64,000 nt of DNA from Agelaius tricolor (lineage: Eukaryota; Chordata; Aves; Passeriformes; Icteridae), in assembly GCA_023055355.1 (NCBI GenBank), contig JALJCS010000050.1, positions 2,604,001 through 2,668,000 on the forward strand, read 5' to 3'. The notes below the pieces were generated by a model, which was not told the origin of the DNA, did no database searches, and worked only from the letters and a program-made list of their open reading frames with translations. The position numbers and the translations under genes are program-made. Shown in pieces: positions 43,241-54,840 of the stretch; positions within the stretch are counted from its first letter, which is position 1; every line of letters starts with the position of its first letter.

Positions 43241-43587
43241 CCAACAGTGATCAGACAGGTTGTAGACTGTCTGACTGTGTATGCTATCCGTTTGTACATT
43301 TCAAATGTGAATACTGTCAGGGGGTGTTTGTTGTACACTGTAGAAGGGGACAGAGGCTAAAGGGGTTGTGCACTCAGTGTCTGGAGGAGGAGCTTGAGCT
43401 GCCTGACCGAATCCTAACTCTAGCCACAAATCTAGGAATCATTGAATTAGATTCACAGGAGTGGTTTCAGATTTTTCAGAACGGCGTGCGTGGAAAGCTT
43501 AGATCAAAGGCAGAGATTCTGGATGTGGAGTGCCGGAAATCAATCAAGGTACCGTGCAGCTCAGATGCCATCAAGGTTTCACGGTGA
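43237..43587 (+). CDS. Cysteine-rich ORF between pol and env (possible accessory gene)
   Basis: A 116-codon ORF whose ATG overlaps the pol stop (ATGA, 43,237-43,240), so expression could be coupled or come from a spliced message. Residues 9-48 hold eight cysteines; two CxxC pairs (FKCEYC and LCTQC, at C24/C27 and C45/C48) are spaced like a zinc-ribbon or treble-clef finger. The C-terminal half is acidic then basic and has no hydrophobic anchor or signal peptide. I do not recognise it from simple gammaretroviruses, which normally go straight from pol to env. It stays open while pol and env nearby carry breaks. It might instead be a fragment of a longer frame or a chance ORF. Confidence 0.45.
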   Translation: MTNSDQTGCRLSDCVCYPFVHFKCEYCQGVFVVHCRRGQRLKGLCTQCLEEELELPDRILTLATNLGIIELDSQEWFQIFQNGVRGKLRSKAEILDVECRKSIKVPCSSDAIKVSR

Positions 43588-43660
43588 GGCGCCTTTAAAA
43601 GGAGGTATGCGGCTAGGTCAGAAAATGTGTTCCCTGAAGAATACTCCTGCTGCTGCGAAG

Positions 43661-45927
43661 ATGGTCTGCCCCACCGCTGGTGGCACCCCAGGGGGAGGAG
43701 GCAAAGGCAGAGGAGTACGCCTGGTGGGAATCCTGATTGGCCTGAGCCTGGCCATGTGCAGGACGCAGGCTGCACATTGAGGTCCCGATGAGAGGCGGAA
43801 ACGAGAGCTCTGCAGGTGAGTGCGGAAGTTGCACTCAGGTGGTCCCAGTTGTGCAAGGGGATGGGAAACCCTCAGCATACCAAGCCCCGGAAGAATGCAT
43901 CAAGGAGCCTGGCAGGTACTGTTGGGTGAACGGCACAAGGGTCAAATTATGTAAATTGGACAAGGAGATTTGGTGTATCAGTTCTGAGGCAGGGTCAAGG
44001 AATGGGCAGTCAGATGAGCACAAGCATCAGATACGGAAACAGAGTGCAGAAATAATGTCAATCCCCGTTTGTAACCAATGCAATCGAACCATGTGGGTTG
44101 GGGGAAAAACTGAATCGATCTTTGTCGCGTATCACCATGTGAACCCATTGTGTTATGACAATGCAAGGCTGGGGATATGCACAATGAACGGGAAAATGTA
44201 TTGGATGGGAAGAATTGTTAAATTTGATAGCAAGTTTACCTTAAGCAGAGAACCAATCATATTGGATTTGGCACAGGTGAATGATGATAGGGGGTGCCTG
44301 CAATAAGACCGGGTTGTCTGTTTCATGAAAAATAAAGATGGTGAGGATCCTGAGGGAAGAATGAGAGAGATCACTCAGGAATTGAAGAGAAGGGAGTCAG
44401 AATTGAGGAAGAAACGAATTGAATGAGAGAGATTAAAAACTCTGGAAGAACAGTATGAATTACTTGAGAAAAAATATGCTGATGGGGAATTGCCTTCCCC
44501 GGACAGAAATCGATTGATTTGATGCAAGAAATTGCAACTGAACTGGGATTGTCAAATTGCTGGATTTGTGAGGGGCTGAAGTCAGCAGAGAAATGGCCAT
44601 GAAAAGGGGAAGGTTTGGCTCCGGAACAGCTTCTGAAATGGGACAATCCAAAAGTCTCAAAGTTGGCACAGAGGCCTGAGGGGTAGATTTTGGACCAGAG
44701 GGTAATTGGAACTATTTGCATCAGTCGGGAAGGAAAGGAATATACTGAGATGGTGGGATACACTCCGTGTGTAACTACCCTGACGGTAAATTCAAACAAC
44801 AAGGGCAAGGTCTGGCAACCAGAACCCCTACGGGGTACTGGAGCTGGAAGAATGAGACCAATTGCGAATGGAACAAAAGGATAGGACTGTGCTGAGTCAA
44901 AAATCCTGGAGCCAACCCTTTCCAATCCTTGGAGGGCCTGAGAGAATACTGGGGAGACCCAGGGAGGACGAATATCAGATGGAAAGCCCCAGATGGAATT
45001 GATTGAATTTGCGGGAAAAAGGCATACAGTGAGTTACCCCCGAGGTGGAAGGGATCATGCACTCTGGGCATGATCGGGCCAGTCTTCTTTACTCTCCCTT
45101 GAATGAAAAGTAACCTACTAGGGGGTCCTCTGTATGAGACCCTGAGGAGGGAGAGGAGAAGCTTGAAAAAGATGATACCTGTAACAAGTGGTAAACAAAC
45201 CTGGGGGGAGGAAGAGTGGCCGGCTGCAAGAATAATTGATTATTATGGACCGAGCACGTGGGCTCAAGGTGGAAGCTACGGGTATAGGACTCCGATTTAC
45301 CTACTGAGCCGGCTGATTTGGCTGCAGGCAGTGGTGGAAATGGTATCAAATCACACCTCTGAGGCCCTGGATTTACTTAGTCAGCAGCACACCCAGGTAT
45401 GGGCATTTGTGTACCAAAATCGAATAGCTTTAGACTATTTGCTGGCCGAAGAAGGGGGAGTGTGTGGAAAGTTCAATGAATCAGAATGCTGTATTGAGAT
45501 TGACAGTTATGGGGAGACCATGAGAGGATTGGCAGCCAAAATCAAGAAAGTGGCCCATGTCCCTGTTCAAATATGGAATTCAATTTTGCAATCTTCATGG
45601 TGGGACAAATTGTTTGATGGGGCCTGGTGGAATACAACTATGTTCTTCGTGCTGTGTTCAGTAGCCTGAATCCTATTCCTGCCATGTGTAATTCCTTGTT
45701 TTATTAGACTGATCCACTGTGTCGTACAGGGGATGCAGAGAGCAATAGTGCCCGTGGACCCGGAGTTGGCTTCCGGAAGCAACACACCTAAGATCATGAG
45801 CCTGGGAGAAAAGAAGTATGCCAGCAATGCTGCCCAAGTATTGGCAAAATTTAAGAAACGAGCGAAAACAAGTGTAAACAATACTGAGTATCAGGGTATT
45901 CCACAAGGGGAGTACAGAATAGTTTAA
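43661..45927 (+). pseudogene. Gamma-like ERV env remnant
   Basis: Starts with ATG at 43,661 and a signal peptide core (VRLVGILIGLSLAMC), but a stop follows at about 43,778. The surface subunit frame resumes at 43,788-44,306 with many cysteines (CNQCNRTMW), then is broken repeatedly between 44,307 and 45,100. The transmembrane subunit (45,103-45,669) has a QNRIALDYLL stretch, a CGKFNESECC disulfide-type motif with seven rather than six spacing residues, and a membrane anchor. A stop at 45,667 separates the anchor from a cytoplasmic tail that continues in frame to 45,927. Not functional as read. Confidence 0.75.
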
Positions 45928-46051
45928 TAAATGTTACTGTCTTTGTGAAAGACCCTTAATGGTGGCAAATAGAAGTAGATATAAAAAGAATTTAGCAATT
46001 TGGGCTATAAAAGAAGCATGAATTAAATTAGTGATATAAAAGGGGAGGGAT

Positions 46052-46685
46052 TGTAATATATGGTAGGGATAATTCATGCAATTAATGTATGGTAAAAAAT
46101 ATTATGAAATCCAAAAGCATACCTTTGACCATGCCAGCCGGGAGCAGCTGTCTATTTAGATTCAACTAGTTCCCGGACACACGTTAAGATAACGATCGAT
46201 GCCTTAACGTAAGCATAGAAGCGTCCAGGGCGATGATCACTGGTTTCCCGAGTCCTCAGGAGCCACCCAAGAGCGATTATCGCCTTGCCAATTGCATCTC
46301 TCAAGACAGTCAGCGGCGCCAAACTGATACACGGCTTCCCCGGAGCCAATTGACACCAATGGCACACCTGGACCCGGCTTTTGTCCAGCTCTGCACATGG
46401 AAAGAAACAGCGATGCGTGTGAAGAGTTACAAAGGAAATTTGGTCATCTTTGCCTCGGGCACAATGAACTGTATAAAACCTCGCTGCAAGAAGCAGCGTG
46501 CGTGAATGGGGGAGACTCTGACACTCGAGGGGTCAGGTCCAGGTTCACCCAGCGCCAAACTCGGGCTCGGCGCTGTCTCTTTGGCTGTGGTGGTTTCGAA
46601 CATTGGAATTCGGTCTCGCAGACAAATTAATGAATCTTTGCTAAATTTTTGATAATTTTGGCTCACGATTTGATCATTTATAACA
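46052..46685 (+). mobile_element. 3' LTR of the gamma-like provirus
   Basis: Follows a polypurine tract (AAAAGGGGAGGGA). It begins TGTAATATATGG and ends TTTATAACA, 634 bp, with a CTGTATAAAACC TATA box near 46,470. No partner 5' LTR of this sequence is present in the window. Confidence 0.75.
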
Positions 46686-48057
46686 CTGGGAAGCAAAATT
46701 CCAACTGTTCACCTTCTCAGGCCATCCCAATGAATTTGGGAAGTTTGCAACATTTTGGAACTCCTTGAGTTGAGCAATGGAAAGTAAAGCTTTTCTGAAT
46801 TGAGGAATCTTAAACCCCTGATTCTTCTGTGCCTTCAGTAAGATGTTTCTGTGCTGAAGGAAAATACTTCAATGAGAAAATAATTTCAGCAGGAAGTGAG
46901 ACCTTCTGGCAGAGACCAGGTGTTGCCAGCAGTTGCTCCAGGTGCTGCTGCCAACAGCCCCTGCAGGAAGGACCACAGCCCCCAATGCACGTGGGCTTTG
47001 GCTCCCTGTGGCACAGAAGTCCCCCAGGGGCACAGGTCTCTGGGGCAGGAGATGGGCACCAGCACTGCCAGGGCTCGGGGGGTGGCAGCTCTGCTTGGGC
47101 AGGGACTCTGCCACACCTGCTGATGTCAGCACTCCCTGGGCCCCAGGGGTCAGAGCAGCATTCATGCCCTGGCCCACACGTTCCCTGTCCGTGCCACACC
47201 TGCGGGTTTAGGATGGCCACCAGCTGGGATGCGTCCCAAGGAGGCCGTGCCAGCTTCTCTGGAAGGTCCTGTGACCTTCCCAGCGTGGCTGCGTCGGCAG
47301 CCCTGGGGCTCCTTCTGCTGCCCTGAGGCCGCACAGCAGGGCAGGTTTCCTGATGGTTTCAGCCGGTCCTAAAGACCCTGTTGGGCTGTCTTAGACACCT
47401 GGTGCCAGGGATTCCTTCCAAGCTGGGCCACTTGGGCTGGGCTGGAGGCGGACCCAGGGCAGAAGGCAGTGTGTGCAAGGGCCCTGGCTGGCACGCTGCA
47501 GCACGGTCACCGTGCCATGGAACGGAACCCGGTGACCAAGGCCCCTTTGTGACACGTGGGAAATAGAAGCTTGCCCGGCTGCTGGGAGCACGCAACGGGG
47601 CAGAACAGGACAGAGCGGTGCCGTGAGGAGCCCCCGCACCGTGCACTCGTTCCTGTCTGACCCGGACCCTTTGTGAGGCCTTATTCCTGCAGCTGAGCTC
47701 CAGGCCAGGCCACAGGACTTGGTGACGCGTGGCCTTGCCGAGACTTCTCTTCTGCAGGTGCTCTCGAGGGCAGAGCATGGGACTTGGTGCCCCAGAGGCA
47801 TCTCCCATCCCTGCCATCAGTGCCCTCGAGGCCTGACCACAATCCTTGACTCCTTGAATCCGTGACTCCTCCACAATCCAGGAGTCTCTGGTGCTTGTGG
47901 CAGGAGCCCTCGAGAGCAGAGTGCAGGACTTGCTGTCCTGTAGCCTTGCCCAGGCTTCTGTCTTGAAGGTGCCTTCCAGGCACAACTGCAGGACTTGCTG
48001 ACTGGGAGCTTTTCCGAGGCATCTCTCCTGCAAGTAGCCACAAATCCAGGCACTAAC
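46686..48057. other. Flank upstream of the MROH-like exons, no gene assigned
   Basis: 46,810-47,340 has long frames on both strands without a named domain. 47,695-48,040 contains three to four imperfect units of about 60-120 bp built on CAGGACTTGCTG and CTCTCCTGCAGGTG(C). Further 5' exons of the MROH-like gene may lie here but I could not identify them. Confidence 0.4.
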
Positions 48058-49627
48058 ATGGAGCAGAGACCCCTGAGAGCGCCCAAGGTGGCCTGGGGGG
48101 AAGAGGAGGAAGAAGGCCCTGCAGCTGCCCCAGCACAGGAGACCAAAGAGGTGCTGCCAATTGAACAGCTGCAGGAGGGTGAGTGGCAGAGCTGGGCCAC
48201 AGGCTTGGTGCCTGCAGCCAGCTTGGCGCCTTTGCATCCCATCCCATCCCATCCCATCCCATCCCATCCCATCCCATCCCATCCCATCCCATCCCATCCC
48301 ATCCCATCCCATGCCATCCCCTGGGCCATGCCCATGGACAGGACAAAAAAGGGGCCGGGCAGACACCCCGCAGAGGCTGTGCTCCATCCCCTGGGGCATC
48401 CCGGGGCTCTCCCTGCCTGGGCAGCGCAGGGCTGGGCCGTGTTCTCCGGCCTCTCCTGCAGCCCCTCAGCTCTGGCTGCGCTCGCTCTTTGCCAGGTGCA
48501 GCCCTGGAGTGCACACAAGAGCAGGAGCCCGCCCGTGGCCTCTTCCGCAGAACAGCGCAGGTAGCTGCAGCCATCCCCACCTGGGCTGGGCCTGCTGGCA
48601 CCGTGCTTGGAGCATTGCCAGCAACATGCCTGGCTTCTTGCCCTTCTCCTACAGCTGGTTTGCAAATTCATCAAGAAAATTCGGACGGAAGAGACCAGCA
48701 CCATGGGCACTGGGCTCAGAGCCTATTTGCACATCTTCAAAACCAAGACCAGTGCTGCTCTGCTGGATATGCTCGTAGAGGAGGGCTTTTCCAAGCCAAA
48801 GCAAGTAAGCAGCCTGTGGCCAGGCTTTGATCCTGCCAGGAATTGCTTGCTCTCCCAAGCCATGCCTGCTGCTCACTGGAACTCTTGGAGGCCATGGCAG
48901 CGTGGTGGCAAGGGAAGCACTTGTCTGGAGAAGCTGGGCACATTCCTCCCTCTGGCAGCTTTCCAAGTCTCCCCCTGCCTTCTCCAGGTGCCTGCCATGG
49001 TCAGGTACATCCACCAGTGGCTCCTGGCCAATCAGTTTGCTGAGCACAGGCTGAACAGGAGCCTGCTGGATCTGACGGAAGCACAGCCCGCTGACGTAGT
49101 CGTGACGCTCCTGCGCGTGGCCCCGTCCTGTGACAGGTATGGGGCCCACCTGCCCCCAGAGGGGCTCAGGGCTCCCCAGCCCATCAGCCTGTACAGCCTG
49201 GCCCAGGTTGGACAGGTTGTAGCTTGGCCTGAGCAAAAGAGAGTTCCAGGGCCCTCTGGCTGCTCCCTTTGCCAGCCCTGGCACGTCAGCCCCTGAGCCT
49301 GCTGCCATGCTCCCTCGCTGCCCCTCAGGGGCCTGTCCCCACAGGGCCGGGCTGCCTGGCTGCTGCTGGCCAGTGGCATTGGGCAGAGGCAGAGCTGGCA
49401 GCCAGCTCAGCTCCCCACTGCTGCCCAGGCCCCGGTGCTGTGTCTGAGACCCCCCTGAGACAGAGCTCTAACCCCACAGAGCTGCTTTCACCATGTGGAA
49501 GGGCATCATGTGCTCGCCCAGGACTGCAGAGCCGGCGCTGCTGATACTCCTGCACGTGCTGGGGAGCTGGCCCAAGCACAGCACGTGCACCGCCGATGGG
49601 GACAAAACGGGTGTCTTTGGCCTGGCT
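48058..49627 (+). CDS. Maestro heat-like repeat (MROH) family gene, 3'-truncated
   Basis: Five exons with GT-AG borders and compatible phases: 48,058-48,178, 48,496-48,560, 48,655-48,804, 48,988-49,136 and 49,480-49,627. The product includes VCKFIKKIRTEETSTMGTGL, LHIFKTKTSAALLDMLVEEG, VPAMVRYIHQWLLANQFAEH, LDLTEAQPADVVVTLLRVAP and MWKGIMCSPRTAEPALLILL. These match the start of avian MROH-like proteins, large HEAT-repeat proteins expanded in birds whose function is poorly known. The ATG at 48,058 is the first in-frame start seen, but upstream exons are possible. The fifth exon ends at a good donor, yet no next HEAT exon follows: retroviral env begins by about 49,800, so the gene is truncated here to about 210 codons. 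Confidence 0.75.
48236..48320. repeat. (CCATC)n pentanucleotide in the first MROH intron
   Basis: About 16 CATCC units, nearly perfect. The minus strand reads GGATG, giving GWDGM-type frames that are artefacts. Confidence 0.95.
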
Positions 49628-49799
49628 GTGAGTTTCTCTAACTGGCCTTTGCTGGCCCCAAGGACGCCTCTCCAGCAGCTCTCCATCCCCCTTCCCCCAC
49701 TGCATCTCCCTGCCGCAGGCGCTGGCCTGAAACCTGGCCCAGGGGCAGCTCCAGGCCCAGCAGGCCCCGTGCTCCTTAACTAAACAGGAGACTATTTGC

Positions 49800-50999
49800 C
49801 TGTCATTATCTTCTCCTGGCAATCCATTCACAACCTGTTTGGTTGGATTGGCGGCAGATCCCTGGCCGTGCCCTTCACATATACCAACTTGTAAGGTCAG
49901 CAATGCTAGGACGAGTGTGGATAATTGGGATCAGTGGATTTCTCACTTTCCTATAGCACTGCAGGAACCCCAAGCGTTAGAGCTGTTAGGGTCAGTGATG
50001 GCAGATGCATGTATTCATTTTAACTATAGAAGCCTGCTTTCAGTCAAAAACCATTCTAATGTTGTAACTTCCAGCATGGCTGTCTACCGTAATGCAACAG
50101 CCTGGTGCAATTATACAACAAAGAGAGGGTGAGTCTCATCAAATGACCCTATTCAATTGCCAGCAGGATATTTCCTGATATGCGGAGACCGTGCTTGGGC
50201 CAGTATCCCATCAATGCTGCACGGGGGACCATGTACACTTGGACGGCTGTCTCTACTTACACCCAACATGTCCATGATACTGAACATGAGCCGCCGCCAT
50301 CGTAGAAGCAAACGAATGGCTCATGCATTTGCAGTGGACTGCCGGGACGATGTAAAGTTTTGGTCTCCAGTGGTCATAGTTGCAGCATCTTTCTTAACTC
50401 CAGGGGTATCGGCAGCAGGTGCTCAGGCTATTTTAAACAAGTTAGGATGTTGGCTTGCTAAACAAACAAATGCAACTTCTTTGGCAATTTCGAGTCTTTT
50501 GCTTGATGTTGATTCTATTCGCCATGCGACACTTCAAAATAGAGCTGCAATTGATTTTCTTTTACTTGCACAAGGCCATGGTTGTGAAGAATTTGAAGGC
50601 ATGTGTTGCATGAATCTTTCTGATCATGCACAGTCTGTTCACTCACAGCTCTCTGAGTTGCGAAGGTTAACTGGGAACTTACAGGTAGAATCAGGCCTGG
50701 GTATTGATGGATGGCTCAAATCTTTAGGCTTAGGATCATGGTTACGTTTTATTGTTAAGGTAGGCATTGTAGTAGCCATTGTAGCTTTGTTGTTAGTATT
50801 AATTTTACCATGTTTTTGTATATGCTTACAGAATATGGTGCAAAAGATGATATCTACCACATTCAATCAAACCATGCTTGTTCAACAGAAAAACGGGGGA
50901 AATGTGGAGAGCTTTGTGGATAATTGGCTAGCTGAGAAAGGCCACTTTGATGTGATACCGTTGCATAAGGATAGGGGAAACAAGCTGGGGATTAAGTAA
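49800..50999 (+). pseudogene. Alpharetrovirus-like env with an open TM frame (5'-truncated)
   Basis: Upstream of 50,157 the surface subunit is fragmentary, with a stop near 50,130. From the ATG at 50,157 the frame is open for 280 codons: CGDRAWASIP, a furin-type site RRHRRSKR near 50,290-50,315, a hydrophobic fusion-peptide-like stretch, LQNRAAIDFLLL, the C-x6-CC motif CEEFEGMCC, and a long membrane anchor (VGIVVAIVALLLVLILPCF). The frame then passes through the polypurine tract and about 30 codons of the LTR to a stop at 50,997. It belongs to the same env family as 18,706-19,873 but lacks that copy's frameshifts in TM. Gag, pol, 5' LTR and most of the surface subunit are absent, so it is listed as a broken gene. 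Confidence 0.75.
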
Positions 51000-51315
51000 T
51001 CAGTGTCCAATCACTGACAAGGGTCATGGTGACCTTTGCTGCAACATGAAGATGGGGGAGAAAATCTATTGCCAGAAAAATGAAGATAGCCTAGGTAGAA
51101 TAGCCACAAGAATGTAAACATAGAAACAAAATAATCATTAGAGCATAGAAGTAGGTGTGGTTGATTTATGTGTGTTTTAACCAATAATGAGCTCAGCTTT
51201 TGCAATATGTATAAGCTTCATTAACACCAATATAAATATGTGTGAGTTATCAATAAACTTTGAGATTTGCTGTTCACGCATATTGTGTGCTGCAATTCTT
51301 CCGCCGTTCTCGACA
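50903..51315 (+). mobile_element. 3' LTR of the env fragment
   Basis: Follows AAAAACGGGGGAAA. It starts TGTGGAGAGC and ends CCGTTCTCGACA, 413 bp, with TATAAATATG near 51,230 and CAATAAAC at about 51,251. It is closely related to the solo LTR at 39,749-40,160. Confidence 0.85.
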
Positions 51316-52630
51316 CCAGTTGCCATGGAAACAGTGCCCAGCCCTGCCCCTTTCTGTCTGGCTGACCTGGCCTTTGGCCCTGGCAGTGCCCTTGGCTGCT
51401 GGTTCCTGGTGCCTGAGCGGCCAGCGCGGCACAGGGCAGGTGGCCATGGCACAGCCCCCAGCAAGGGATCCCCTCTGGCTCTGGGCACTGACACCAGCCC
51501 TGAGCAAGGGGCCCAGGGCAGCTTTCCATGCCCACCAACCATCACAACGGCTCCAGGCATTGCTTGCCATGGCACCAAACCAAGGAACGGGTCCCCGTGG
51601 CCGTTGCCATGGCGCCTGCTGGCACCAACCAGTGTCACTGCAATTGTACCTGGAACAGCCCTGGCACCGCTTTGTCCTCAGGGTTGCCATGGCAGCCCAG
51701 GGCAGCATGGCTGGTGCTCTGCAAGGGCCCTGGGGAGACGGGAATGAGCAGCAGAGCAGGGGCTGATCCATCCCCAGTGTGCTGCACAGCCCAGGGCAGC
51801 GTCCCAGAGCGTCCTCATGCAGCTGCCAACAACATCCCCCCTCTGCAGCCCTGGCCTCTCCCCCAGCTCACACAGGTGCCCCATCCTTGCAGGCACAGAC
51901 ACGGCAGCACTGGCTCAGCAGCCCCTGTTTGCATTGCACACAGCAGGGGCAGCACCCCCATGCTGTTGCTGTGGGGACATGAACCTGAGGGAGCACAAAT
52001 GCCATCAGCCCCTGGGGCCAGCAAGGGCTGGGGAATGGCAGGGAAACCACCCAGGTTTGTTCTGGCCTCTGCAGTCAGCCAGAAGGTTTGTTCCCATCAG
52101 CTGGGAGTTTCCTGTGCCACTGCAGACGCTGTTGCTCAGAGCCAGGGCTGCCTGGCAGCCACCCCCAAACTGCCCTGAGCATTTCCTTGGCTTCACCTTT
52201 GCTTTCTTTCCTCTTCCTGATACAAATTTCTTCCTCTTGCCCAGCCCTGCTCCCTCCCCTGCAAACAGCCCATCCGTGGTTGCCCTTCCTTCTCTGGCCC
52301 CACTCCCCATTGCAGTTCCTGGCTTGGCACCATGGGAACGTCCCTTGGGCAGCAGGATCATCCTACAAGTGCTGCAGGAATCGTCTGCAGGCTCCTGCAG
52401 TGCCTGCTGCTGCTCCCTTGCCAGAAGCACCCCAGGCCAGGGGGGCACATCTGGGCTGCTGTGTCTGCCTCTGGGGCTCCCTGTTCTGGGCAGTGAGGAG
52501 GAGCTGCAGAGGCTCTGCAGGACTGACAGGATGGGCTTTGGGGCTGCCAGGAGAAGCTGAGGGACCTGGGCTGCTGGAGCTCCTGAAGAGGAGGCCCAGG
52601 GCTCATCCTGCAACTGCTCCAAGGGTGCTT
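51316..52630. other. Intergenic, no gene recognised
   Basis: GC-rich sequence with repeated GTTGCCATGG and GGCACC words at 51,320-51,700. The long frames have no domain, and no MROH continuation is seen after the LTR. Confidence 0.4.
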
Positions 52631-52632
52631 TC

Positions 52633-53090
52633 AGAGAATCACAGAATCAGCAAGGGTGCAACAGGCCATGGAGATCATCAAGTCCAACCTGTGCCCTGAC
52701 ACCACCTTGTCTCCCCTGGGCCTCCTCTTCTCCAGGATAAACAACCCCAGCTCCCTCAGCTGCTCCTCACAGCTCTTGTGCTCCAGACCCCTCCCCAGCC
52801 TTGTTGCCCTTCTCTGGACACGCTCCAGCCCCTCCATGCCTTCCTAAACTGGGGGCCAGGAACTGGACACAGCACTCGAGGCGCTGCCCAAGCAGTGCTG
52901 AGCACAGGGGAAGAATCCCTGCCCTGCTCCTGCTGGCCACACCATTCCTGATCCAGGCCAGGAGCCATTGGCCTTCTTGGCCACCTGGGCACACTGCTGG
53001 CTCATGTCCAGCCTGCTGTCCACCAGTCCCTGCAGGTCCCTTTCTGCCTGGCTGCTGTCCAGCCCCTCTGGCACCTTGTTGAGGGAGAAA
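52633..53090 (-). mobile_element. CR1-like LINE 3' fragment at the arm boundary
   Basis: Begins TCAGAGAATCACAGAATCA, the complement of the CR1 tail, and continues with GGCCATGGAGATCATCAAGT and CCAGCCTTGTTGCCCTTCTC type phrases of the antisense CR1 end. It stops about 30-40 bp from where the right arm starts. Confidence 0.85.
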
Positions 53091-53119
53091 AGGGAAGGGA
53101 GGGGAACGGGTCCAGATCC

Positions 53120-53520
53120 AATCCTTACGGAAATGTGGTGTTTGCTGGCATTGCCAGTTCCCAGATCTTGATATTTCCCTATTCTAGCACACCCAAGTCC
53201 AGCAATTTGCTGGCACAGAAAGCCAAAACCAGGCAAATACCTGGTACCTACAGCAACCCAATCTCGTGTTTGCTGACACTGCCAGTGCCCATATCCAGAA
53301 TTTTTCAGATGCCTGCACAGCACAATTCTGGCACAGAAAGATCACATTTGGCAATTTCCTGGTGCCTGCACATTCCCCACCCAGATCTGGTGTGTGCTGG
53401 CACCGCCAGTGCCCACATCTGGCAATTTCCTGGTGCCAGCACAACCCAAATGCAGCAATGTTCTGGCAAAGAAAGCCAAAACCAGGCTCCACCCAGATCT
53501 GGTGTGTTGGGGTTGGTTAA
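53120..53520. repeat. AGATCTGGG tandem array (right, inner block)
   Basis: Mirror of 15,500-15,890. Three to four units, with the left arm keeping more. Confidence 0.8.
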
Positions 53521-53960
53521 AAGAAGAAGGAGACCTTGGCTTAAGGCCGTGGGAAAACCCTCTTTAGTTGGGGTCAGCAGGAGCTCCCGCCCATAATCCT
53601 CTTGTTCAGTTATGCAGATTGTTACTAGAAAGTTCTGAGTTCTCTTTGCTACCATTGGTTACATTTTACTGCAAAAATTGTAATATTTATAATCCTTCCT
53701 TCCTCTTGGATCCTTCCCTCAGATCCCACCTTAACCCCTCCCCATATATAAATGGATAAATATCCCTGCAGGACCCTGGGCCCAGGCTTTTTTCTGCTTT
53801 GCTCTCTGTACTGTGCACGCCGTCCTGTTTGTTGTGTTTGCCTGCATTAAAGTTCTGTTTCCAGACAAGCAGATGAAAGCAGTCTCTGTCTGTAAAGTGG
53901 CCAGAGCTGGTTCTCAGGGAAACCACTGGCCAATGGTCCGGACGAGGACCAGAAGGTTTC
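53520..53960 (+). mobile_element. LTR-like promoter block (right arm)
   Basis: Mirror of 15,050-15,490: CCATATATAAATGG TATA box near 53,742, ATTAAAG near 53,847. Here it reads in the plus direction, toward the PIM-like gene. Confidence 0.5.
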
Positions 53961-54420
53961 ACTGGTGTTTGCTGGCACCGCCAGTGCCCAGATTTGGAAA
54001 TTTCCCTATTCTGACACAGCCCAAGGGCAGCAATTTGCTGGCACAGAAATCCAAAACCCGGCCACTTTCTGCTACTGGCTCTGGCACTGCCCACATCTTG
54101 TGTTTGCTGTGCCAGTACCCAGATTTGGAAATTTCCCGGTGCCAGCAGAGCCCAAATCCGGCAGATTTCTGTCGCTGCCAACGACACCACCCAGATCTGG
54201 TGTTTGCTGGCAGCGCCAGCGCCCAGATCTGAAAACTTCCTGGTGCCAGCACAGCCCAAGTCCAGTGATTTGCTAACACAGAAAGCCAAAAGTTGGAAAT
54301 TTCCAGGTTCTGGCTCCAGAACCATCCAGATCTGGTGTTTGCTGGGACTGACAGTGCCCAGATTTGGAAATTTCCCAGTGCCTTCACAGCCCAGGTCCAG
54401 CAATTTGGTTTTAGCTAGCT
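53960..54420. repeat. AGATCTGGG tandem array (right, outer block)
   Basis: Mirror of 14,580-15,050; about four units. Confidence 0.8.
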
Positions 54421-54469
54421 TAGGCAGAGAAGTTCCTGGGACTGGGACTTTCCTTTTTCTTGGAACTGT

Positions 54470-54840
54470 TTAAACCTGCTCTGGACTGAAAACCCAGAAA
54501 AACACCTGCAGCTCACACCTGTGGCCCACTGAGGTCTGGGACGCTGCATTCCAGCACCAGAGGGACTTAGAAGAGACCGAGTGAGCAAACTACAACCCAC
54601 AAAAAGGACTTTCTGAATTTGCCAACTCTTCAGCACTGTCAGAGGTTTTATTTAATATTATTCATTTTTCATGCTTGGGAATACTTTACTTGATAAATAA
54701 ACTGGGGTTTTATTGCTTTTCCCAAGGGAAGTCTTTTTCTGAACTAGTAGGGGGAGAGGCCACTGGAACTTGATTTCTAGATGGACCCCTTTTGGAGGCT
54801 TCCTCCCAAAATTTGCCATAAACCAGCACAAACAGTCACA
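54470..54840 (+). mobile_element. LTR fragment (right arm)
   Basis: Mirror of 14,190-14,570. It contains GACTTTCTGAATTTGCC, GATAAATAAACTGG (poly(A) signal near 54,695) and a GGGGGAGAGGCC U5. About 1 kb upstream of the PIM-like start. Confidence 0.6.

Noticed and set aside
34304..46685. The LTRs at 34,304 and 46,052 as the two ends of one provirus
   Set aside because: Their sequences differ throughout, and unrelated repeats fill 35,700-37,745, so they are treated as two elements.
47359..48399. 346-codon minus-strand frame with GWDGM repeats
   Set aside because: The repeat is the complement of the CCATC microsatellite, and the frame overlaps the better-supported MROH-like exons on the plus strand.
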